From: Corynebacterium freiburgense
GTDB lineage: Bacteria > Actinomycetota > Actinomycetes > Mycobacteriales > Mycobacteriaceae
Assembly (NCBI RefSeq): GCF_030408815.1
Contig: NZ_CP047355.1
Location: 806,001-870,000 of the forward strand
Length of the DNA stretch: 64,000 nt
Direction of reading: 5' to 3'
Under the pieces are notes generated by a model. It had not been told where the DNA came from and ran no database searches. It worked only from the letters and a program-made list of their open reading frames with translations. Shown piece by piece: positions 62,049-64,000 of this stretch (position 1 is the first letter of the stretch; every line of letters starts with the position of its first letter). The position numbers and the translations under genes are program-made.

Positions 62049-63374
62049 ATGTTAAGCCTGGTCAAAGACTTGAAACGCCCTAAATTTAAGAATCGAAAGT
62101 TCGTGTATTTTTGTATTGCTGCCACACTTGTATGTAGTGGGCAAGGGGCGGCATATGCCCAAGAAAACACGGATAAGATTATTCCGGCAACCGAACAAGG
62201 TTTCCGTCTTAATTCGGAAGAATTTTCGCGGCTTTATGGTCCAGGTGTATTTACTCATACGATCCTTGGCAATACTGTCACAGGGATTATTGAAGACAAT
62301 ACGCGAGTAGTGTCAAACCGCTTTCGGGCTCTCCACAGTGGAAATTTGGAAGCAGTACGGCTCTACTGGCCAACGGGTACAAACTATTCCAAAGGTACGG
62401 GTGGCAAAATTAAAATCAGTATATTCCCAGATGATGGATCATCTGCGCATGTACCGAATTTGCAGGCCGAACCGCTTGCGGTGACATACTTTGAACCACA
62501 CCTCGTTAATGGCAAACCACAAGCGCGTGGTCCGATAATGCCCAAACTGGTATTTGAAACTATGGAGCAGCCGCTTGTAGCTGGAGAGCTTTATCATATT
62601 TTCGCTGAAAATATTGATGCCAATCCTGCGGAAAATTTCATAAGCACGGATCATTCGCTGACGCATCGTGATAACGGCAAACCTGCTCGCTGGTTGGATA
62701 CTACAGACTGGGCGACGGTTATTGGCTACCGTAAAGCTAGCGAAACTGGGATGTCATATACCTGGAAGGATGTAACAAAGGAAGGTTCTGGGGATAATCT
62801 CTTTTCACCGATAATGGAACTCACATTCGCCGATGGCCACGTGCAAGGCGTGTTCGATATGGAATCAGGCAGTGTGGTGCCGGATCGAATGAGTACAATT
62901 ACCGCAACTCATGCGGTGCGAGAGCGATTCGCGCCGTCGACAAGCAAACATGCCACCGGTTTTTCTGTTGCTGCAGCGGCTTCGAAACCTGGGGAACTTG
63001 CGTGGAGTATTCGCCGCAACGACGAAATTTTGGCTGAAGGTACTATCGAACAGCCGGAGGCAAATTTCAGGACCGATGCTACGGCGAAAAACGATATTGG
63101 TTCTTACACTTGGTACGATATTCCACTTTCCGAAACAGTTACCCTCAATGCCGGTGAAACCTATGATCTGGAATTTCGTGCAGTGGGAGACAGTGAATGG
63201 TATATCGGTGACCATAGCAACGGTTCAGCCTATGATGTGGCTTGGCCAGCGGCATTTACAGAATCTCAAGCGCAACACATTCATAATGGTGAATGGATCA
63301 ATGTAAATCACTGGGATCATACAAAGCCGGGCAGGGGCACAAACTGGCCGGTGGTGCTGCACTTAGCAAAATAA
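62049..63374 (+). CDS. Secreted protein of unknown function next to the ECF operon
   Basis: A 441-residue protein with a basic start and a hydrophobic stretch VYFCIAATLVCSGQGAAYA, cleavage probably after AYA near residue 37. The mature part looks all-beta: a first domain with FRALHSGNLEAVRLYWPTG and a second with FSVAAAASKPGELAWSIRRN… ETYDLEFRAVGD, reminiscent of carbohydrate-binding jelly rolls. No sorting signal or membrane anchor follows, so it is released or loosely bound. A box GATATG sits about 12 bp before the ATG and no ribosome site is seen, so the message may be leaderless. Divergent from the ECF operon. Confidence 0.7.
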   Translation: MLSLVKDLKRPKFKNRKFVYFCIAATLVCSGQGAAYAQENTDKIIPATEQGFRLNSEEFSRLYGPGVFTHTILGNTVTGIIEDNTRVVSNRFRALHSGNLEAVRLYWPTGTNYSKGTGGKIKISIFPDDGSSAHVPNLQAEPLAVTYFEPHLVNGKPQARGPIMPKLVFETMEQPLVAGELYHIFAENIDANPAENFISTDHSLTHRDNGKPARWLDTTDWATVIGYRKASETGMSYTWKDVTKEGSGDNLFSPIMELTFADGHVQGVFDMESGSVVPDRMSTITATHAVRERFAPSTSKHATGFSVAAAASKPGELAWSIRRNDEILAEGTIEQPEANFRTDATAKNDIGSYTWYDIPLSETVTLNAGETYDLEFRAVGDSEWYIGDHSNGSAYDVAWPAAFTESQAQHIHNGEWINVNHWDHTKPGRGTNWPVVLHLAK

Positions 63375-63407
63375 CAACCAAATACTTGGTTGTATGAGAG
63401 GCGGCGA

Positions 63408-64000
63408 TTAGGAATCGAAACCTACTTTAAAAAGCCCCATGAGTTTTAAGAGTAGACTGTCTTTTCCCCGTCGATCAGATCGGGCCACTGCACGGCGAAT
63501 CGTATGAATAAGCGGATAGGCGATAGGCTCTGGGGGAATTGGTATGGGCAATCGCTGTGTCATTGTTAATTCGGTACGTTGTGTGGTGGAGCCTTCCAAA
63601 AGGTCCAACATAACGGAGGCGCCGAACCTGGTCGCACCTACACCTAAACCTGTATAGCCAGCGCTATAGGCAATATTGCCGCTTCGGGTTTTGCCGTGAA
63701 ACGCCATGAGCTGGGTGGACATATCGATCGCCCCGCCCCATGCATGAGTAAATCGAATACCTTGAAGTGCTGGGAATGTGGTGAAGAAATGATCAGCAAG
63801 TAGAAGAAAGGTTTCGTGCCGTTGGTCTTGGGAAGGTTGTACTTTGCGGCCCCAGTGGTATACGGCGTCCCAACCGCCAAATAGGATGCGGTTATCGCTT
63901 GTTTTGCGGTAATAATGAAATTCTCGGCCAGAATCCGTAATCCCATTTCGGCGGGTCCAATCAATGGCTTGGAGTTGCTCTTGGGTTAATGGTTCTGTCA
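63408..64000 (-). CDS. FAD-dependent oxidoreductase of the DAO family (C-terminal part, cut by the window edge)
   Basis: An open frame of 196 codons continues past the window end, so the N-terminal FAD fold is not seen. Visible are YYRKTSDNRILFGGWD, THAWGGAIDMSTQLMAF and NIAYSAGYTGLGVGATRFGASVMLDLL, the last being the C-terminal FAD-binding motif of D-amino-acid-oxidase-like enzymes such as gamma-glutamylputrescine oxidase. The substrate cannot be named. Confidence 0.82.
   Translation of the reverse strand, partial: TEPLTQEQLQAIDWTRRNGITDSGREFHYYRKTSDNRILFGGWDAVYHWGRKVQPSQDQRHETFLLLADHFFTTFPALQGIRFTHAWGGAIDMSTQLMAFHGKTRSGNIAYSAGYTGLGVGATRFGASVMLDLLEGSTTQRTELTMTQRLPIPIPPEPIAYPLIHTIRRAVARSDRRGKDSLLLKLMGLFKVGFDS

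Noticed and set aside
63644..63964. Separate small protein near the right window edge
   Set aside because: Another frame of the same strand gives a continuous DAO-family sequence through this region.

Overview
The window reads as chromosomal DNA of a Corynebacterium, with roughly half G+C by eye (the C. diphtheriae/C. ulcerans range rather than a high-GC relative). The case rests on gene order and on individual proteins. The runs aroQ–pcrA–M23 peptidase–perM-like–purN–purH, mprA–mprB–htrA–moaB–mscL–5-FCL–galU–moeA-like–rimJ–glpR and pmt|rsmI…metG follow the order known from Mycobacterium tuberculosis and C. glutamicum. AmtR and BetP are near-textbook matches to the C. glutamicum proteins. The species cannot be fixed from this window alone.

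Layout. 0.6–8.2 kb: chorismate mutase, PcrA helicase, secreted M23 peptidase, PerM-like membrane protein, purN, purH. 8.2–11.9 kb: an accessory island bounded by a perfect 228-bp inverted repeat; it holds a fucI 3' remnant, a lacI-type regulator with a nonsense codon and a frameshift, and an intact aldA. 12–16.5 kb: CitE-like lyase, CoA-disulfide-reductase-like enzyme with a tiny Cys-rich partner, then amtR with a nucleotidyltransferase-like gene. 16.6–18.7 kb: two divergent ribosomal protein operons (rpmE2-rpmF and rpmB-rpmG-rpsN-rpsR), almost all cysteine-free variants. 19–30 kb: envelope-stress module (MprAB, HtrA), MscL, folate and UDP-glucose genes, the gephyrin-like Glp and its membrane receptor GlpR, and tRNA-Ala(CGC). 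30–44.8 kb: TetR–FtsX-type ABC operon, HNH protein, HEAT-repeat protein, fructosamine-kinase-like protein, secreted NlpC/P60-like protein, D-lactate-dehydrogenase-type flavoprotein, GPP34 protein, and DoxX with a zinc-finger membrane protein. 45–55 kb: orphan AbiEi-like protein, TetR|GH13 amylase pair, protein mannosyltransferase, RsmI, BetP, MetG. 55–61.9 kb: a six-gene, almost fully overlapping operon coding for an ECF importer, a heterodimeric ABC pair and a TetR regulator, with a DtxR-like site upstream. 62–64 kb: a secreted protein and the 3' part of a DAO-type oxidoreductase.

The strongest unexplained signal lies between genes. Three loci (about 8.4/11.6 kb, 45.0 kb and 52.8 kb) carry short dyad units of 46–47 bp. 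Each unit is built from two 23-nt arms starting TGNYACARA. The units recur at fixed spacing, share a GACCTGGG motif in spacers or flanks, and always lie near 14–20-bp tandem repeats. In the 47-bp family two different arm types are mixed freely. Separately, the octamer TCGACGCC, often extended to CTTATCGACGCC, occurs about 23 times on both strands where about 2 are expected by chance.
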